Made by a program: the position numbers and the translations under genes
Assembly (NCBI GenBank): GCA_050251735.1
Contig: JBFWMF010000003.1
Coordinates: forward strand, 1-64,000
DNA length: 64,000 bases
Source of the DNA: Desulfitobacterium sp050251735
GTDB lineage: Bacteria > Bacillota > Desulfitobacteriia > Desulfitobacteriales > Desulfitobacteriaceae
Reading direction: 5' to 3'
Shown here: positions 61,120 to 64,000 of the stretch, one piece after another
How the letters are laid out: every line of letters starts with the position of its first letter
How positions within the stretch are numbered: the stretch's first letter is position 1
Notes under the pieces: model-generated
Told to the model about the DNA's origin: nothing
Databases searched by the model: none
What the model saw: the letters and a program-made list of their open reading frames with translations, nothing else

Positions 61120-62202
61120 TTATCCCCGATATCTCCGCCTCAGCTTCCCAATAATCCCCTTAACCACATCGGAGTAAATTGGTTCAAGAGTATTCCAGAG
61201 CGAATAAATCACGGGGCGGTAGACCAGATCCCATTCGCCGATGAACTCGGTATATTCACCATTGAAGCCTTTCTTAAAACGGTATAGGCCGTAGAGAGGA
61301 TTATCTTCGGTGAGATGTCCGGGGACACCGCGGAAATCATAGAGGGTGCAGCCTCTGGATTTGGCCCAGCGGATCATTTCCCATTGGATCAGATAGTTGG
61401 GCATGACGTTGCGATGAGCGTTAGAGGAGGCACCGTAGAGATACCAGGCCTTCTCGCCGATAATTAAGGCTAGGGTGCCGGCGATGACCTGACCTTCATA
61501 TTCGGCAATAAATACCTCGGCCATTCCTGCCGGGTTGAGCTCATCATACATATCTTCAAAGTAGGAGTACGAACGAACTAAGAATTTATCTCGCTCGGTG
61601 GTTTCTTTAAGGACGCGATAAAATTCCGGCAAATCAGCTTTGGTGCCGATCCGGATGGACACTCCCTTTTTCGTTGCCAGCTTGACATTATAGCGGGTCT
61701 TTTGATGCATTTGGGCTAGGAGAGTTTCTTCAGTGGGGCTAATATCGAGTCGAAAGACGTATTTGGGCTGGACACCTTCAAAGCCCTTTCCTGTTTCTGC
61801 CGAGCGAAAGCCACGGGATTTTAAATAATTTTCAAGATCCAGTGCGGAGGATGGAACATCCGGATCGACCTTAAGGAAAATTGCTCCCCTCTTTCTGGCT
61901 AATTTCCTGACCTCTAGGAGGAGGGCATCGAACAACGACTCATCCCGCCAATCCAGAACAGGTCCTCGTGAAGCGTAGAAAATCGGGGTCCCAATCACCG
62001 GGATCTTCCGTTCCAAGATAGAGATTCCCGCGACAATTTCCCCTTCGCGCTCAAGAACCAGCCGCCAAGGGTGCCAACCGGTTTTACTTTTTAGCTCTCC
62101 CCAACCCCAGGTTTGCAGCACATGGCCTTTGGGGTGGCGAGCCATAAATTCATCAAAACGCTGTTTTTCTGCGTCGCCAATTATTCTTGCTGTATAAGGC
62201 AT
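61120..62202 (-). CDS. FemABX-type aminoacyltransferase (lipid II interpeptide bridge family)
   Basis: A 360-residue FemX-like protein with two GNAT-type halves: FMARHPKGHVLQTWGWGELK at the N-terminus and WEMIRWAKSRGCTLYDFRGV near 280-300. Typical members add an amino acid to the lysine of lipid II or otherwise use aminoacyl-tRNA. The coiled-coil arm of staphylococcal FemA is absent, as in the short environmental forms. It may confer wall variation. It follows pyrG. Confidence 0.88.
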   Translation of the reverse strand: MPYTARIIGDAEKQRFDEFMARHPKGHVLQTWGWGELKSKTGWHPWRLVLEREGEIVAGISILERKIPVIGTPIFYASRGPVLDWRDESLFDALLLEVRKLARKRGAIFLKVDPDVPSSALDLENYLKSRGFRSAETGKGFEGVQPKYVFRLDISPTEETLLAQMHQKTRYNVKLATKKGVSIRIGTKADLPEFYRVLKETTERDKFLVRSYSYFEDMYDELNPAGMAEVFIAEYEGQVIAGTLALIIGEKAWYLYGASSNAHRNVMPNYLIQWEMIRWAKSRGCTLYDFRGVPGHLTEDNPLYGLYRFKKGFNGEYTEFIGEWDLVYRPVIYSLWNTLEPIYSDVVKGIIGKLRRRYRG

Positions 62203-62301
62203 CCCAACAGCCTCCCGTTATTATTCTAATCTCTATGTTAATTTTTGCCATAATAAGACAAACGCAAACTTTCTTATTTTTGCCTAGGCTCACCTAAAAT
62301 T

Positions 62302-62328
62302 ATTCCATGGCTCATAAAGCCATGGAAT
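62302..62328 (-). terminator. Terminator after pyrG
   Basis: ATTCCATGGC and GCCATGGAAT are perfect arms around a 7-nt loop, followed on the minus strand by AATTTTAGG. It lies 10 bp past the pyrG stop. Confidence 0.8.
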
Positions 62329-62337
62329 AATAGATTC

Positions 62338-63933
62338 TTATTTCGTCAATGTAGCTTTGACAAACTCTCTAAAGAGCGGATGAGAACGATTGGGACGAGA
62401 TTTGAATTCCGGATGGAATTGAGAAGCTACAAACCAAGGATGGTCAGGATATTCGGTAATTTCAACTAAGCGTCCATCTGGAGAGGTTCCCGAGAACACT
62501 AAGCCCGCCTTCTCCAATTCAGCACGGTATTCGTTATTCACTTCGTAGCGATGGCGATGGCGTTCGTAGATCACTTCATCCTGATAAACAGAGCTAACCT
62601 TAGTATTCTCGATAAGCTTCACAGGCGAAATCCCCAGACGCATGGTGCCGCCCTTATCTTCAATTTCTTTTTGTTCAGGGAGAAGGTCAATAATAGGGTA
62701 AGGCGTATCCACATCAAATTCAGAGCTATTAGCGTTTTTCATACCACAAACATTGCGCGCGAATTCAATTACAGCCGTTTGCATGCCTAAACAAATCCCT
62801 AAGAAAGGCACTTTGTTTTCCCGGGCATAGCGAATAGCCTCGATCTTTCCTTCGATTCCCCGATTACCAAAGCCGCCGGGAACGAGAATGCCTGACACTC
62901 CCTTCAGGTGTTCCTCCGCAGAGGATTCTTCAATCCCTTCGGAGTTAACCCAGCGAATTTTTACCTTCGTGCGATGTTCAATTCCAGCATGACGTAGAGC
63001 TTCCGCTACACTAAGATAAGCATCAGGAAGCTCCACATATTTTCCGACAATTGCAATCTCGGTTTCACTTTGGGGATTATTAATGCGATCGACCATGGCC
63101 TTCCATTCTGTCATATCGGCAGGCTTTGCTTCAAGTCCCAAAATCTTCAGGACAATATCGTCCATTCCTTCTTCAAGAATATTCAGGGGTACTTCATAAA
63201 TACTCTTAGCATCCACCATCTGAATAATCGCTTCTTTGTCAATATCGCAGAACAAGGCCAGTTTTTCCTTCATATCATTCGATATTTCATGTTCTGTGCG
63301 ACAAACTAGTATATTGGGTTGAATCCCAATTCCCCGCAGCTCCTTAACCGAGTGTTGGGTAGGCTTTGTCTTCAGCTCCCCCGAGGCTTTGAGATAGGGA
63401 ATCAGAGTAACATGGAGGTAGAGGACATTTTCTTTGCCGATATCGCTACGCATTTGGCGAATGGCTTCAAGGAAAGGTAGGGATTCAATATCTCCCACTG
63501 TTCCTCCGATTTCTGTAATAACAATATCCGGATGATTTTCCCGAGCTACTCGGTAAATCCGCTCTTTAATTTCATTGGTAATATGAGGAATGACTTGTAC
63601 CGTTCCACCTAGGTAATCCCCGCGTCTTTCCTTATTTAAAACAGACCAATAGATTTTTCCTGTCGTTACATTGCTATTTTTAGACACAGGTACATCAATA
63701 AAGCGCTCATAGTGCCCCAAGTCCAAGTCTGTTTCTGCTCCATCATCCGTCACAAATACTTCCCCATGTTGGTAAGGACTCATGGTTCCTGGGTCAATGT
63801 TAATATAAGGATCAAATTTTTGTATAGCTATACTTAAGCCTCGATTTTTGAGCAAACATCCCAAAGCGGATGCCGTGATTCCCTTCCCCAAGGAAGATAC
63901 AACACCACCTGTGACAAAAATAAACTTTGTCAT
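62338..63933 (-). CDS. pyrG: CTP synthase
   Basis: A 531-residue amidotransferase. Synthase domain begins TKFIFVTGGVVSSLGKGITA and has KFDPYINIDPGTMSP. The C-terminal glutaminase carries the nucleophile Cys in FLGICLGMQTAVIE and the His-Glu pair in SQFHPEFKSRP. ATG 63933 behind GGATGGGGG is the start; the longer frame from 63993 is not. It makes CTP from UTP and glutamine. No attenuator is visible in the 67 bp before the window edge. Confidence 0.97.
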   Translation of the reverse strand: MTKFIFVTGGVVSSLGKGITASALGCLLKNRGLSIAIQKFDPYINIDPGTMSPYQHGEVFVTDDGAETDLDLGHYERFIDVPVSKNSNVTTGKIYWSVLNKERRGDYLGGTVQVIPHITNEIKERIYRVARENHPDIVITEIGGTVGDIESLPFLEAIRQMRSDIGKENVLYLHVTLIPYLKASGELKTKPTQHSVKELRGIGIQPNILVCRTEHEISNDMKEKLALFCDIDKEAIIQMVDAKSIYEVPLNILEEGMDDIVLKILGLEAKPADMTEWKAMVDRINNPQSETEIAIVGKYVELPDAYLSVAEALRHAGIEHRTKVKIRWVNSEGIEESSAEEHLKGVSGILVPGGFGNRGIEGKIEAIRYARENKVPFLGICLGMQTAVIEFARNVCGMKNANSSEFDVDTPYPIIDLLPEQKEIEDKGGTMRLGISPVKLIENTKVSSVYQDEVIYERHRHRYEVNNEYRAELEKAGLVFSGTSPDGRLVEITEYPDHPWFVASQFHPEFKSRPNRSHPLFREFVKATLTK

Positions 63934-64000
63934 TTTCCCCCATCCTTTCTTCGACCAAATTCTCTTTTCAAATATCCATGAAGATTTCCGCACAGCAGTA

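Noticed and set aside
1..64000. CRISPR arrays, tRNA or rRNA genes, prophage
   Set aside because: No regularly spaced identical repeats, no tRNA-like cloverleaf and no phage structural genes were seen when reading through the window.

Overview
The window looks like the chromosome of a spore-forming, anaerobic, organohalide-respiring member of the Firmicutes, most likely Desulfitobacterium or a close relative. The evidence is a TAT-exported reductive dehalogenase with its RdhB anchor, the sporulation gene spoIID, a Spo0F-like regulator, a Clostridia-type atp operon and the gene order rpmE-prfA-prmC-tsaC-mntP-ywlE-rpiB-ywlG-glyA-upp. From 4.4 kb to the end every intact gene lies on the minus strand.

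Region 1 (1-4.4 kb) is an insertion-sequence graveyard. It holds the 3' end of a group II intron inside an IS3 transposase, decayed IS3 and IS21 genes, IS21-type terminal repeats, two large hairpins and one intact orphan ion-transporter-like membrane protein (594-1973).

Region 2 (4.4-22.8 kb) is the most interesting part: a catabolic island of two sigma-54 operons plus their probable activator. Operon B runs SDR, B12-binding GlmS-like subunit, GlmL-like reactivase, GlmE-like mutase, tripartite transporter TctC-TctB-TctA, enolase-superfamily enzyme. Operon A runs glycyl-radical activase, glycyl-radical enzyme, AbrB-type membrane protein, old-yellow-enzyme enoate reductase. Each operon has a consensus -24/-12 promoter, and 73-74 bp upstream of each lies the same inverted repeat (TGTAGCGAAT...ATTCGNTACA), presumably bound by the AcoR-like activator at 20.8-22.8 kb. 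The GlmE-like subunit has lost substrate-binding residues of true glutamate mutase (positions equivalent to R149, E171 and Y177), so the B12 mutase probably acts on something other than glutamate. The working model is import of a carboxylic acid followed by two radical steps, one glycyl-radical and one adenosylcobalamin-dependent, with redox and isomerase steps. The substrate is unknown. IS66, IS1182-like and IS1634-like relics lie within or beside the island, and one relic has destroyed a second SDR gene in operon A.

Region 3 (24-37 kb) has topB and spoIID, then an organohalide-respiration module: a soluble sensor kinase, an OmpR-type regulator, an RdhA-like protein without a TAT signal, a TAT-exported RdhA, RdhB, and NapG/NapH-like ferredoxins. 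This module sits between murA and spoIID, which are neighbours in many Firmicutes (ywmB-murA-spoIID), so it looks inserted. murA and ywmB follow.

Region 4 (37-64 kb) is core genome: the atp operon (atpC-D-G-A-H-F-E-B-I-Z), wecB, comEB, upp, glyA, ywlG, rpiB, ywlE, mntP, tsaC, prmC, prfA, rpmE, an M23 peptidase, glpX, a transaldolase, fba, a zinc-ribbon protein, a Spo0F-like regulator, alr, a FemX-like protein and pyrG. Two copies of a 650-710 bp non-coding element (50.4-51.0 and 60.4-61.1 kb) differ by compensatory base changes in several predicted stems, so it is probably a repeated structured RNA that I cannot assign to a known class.
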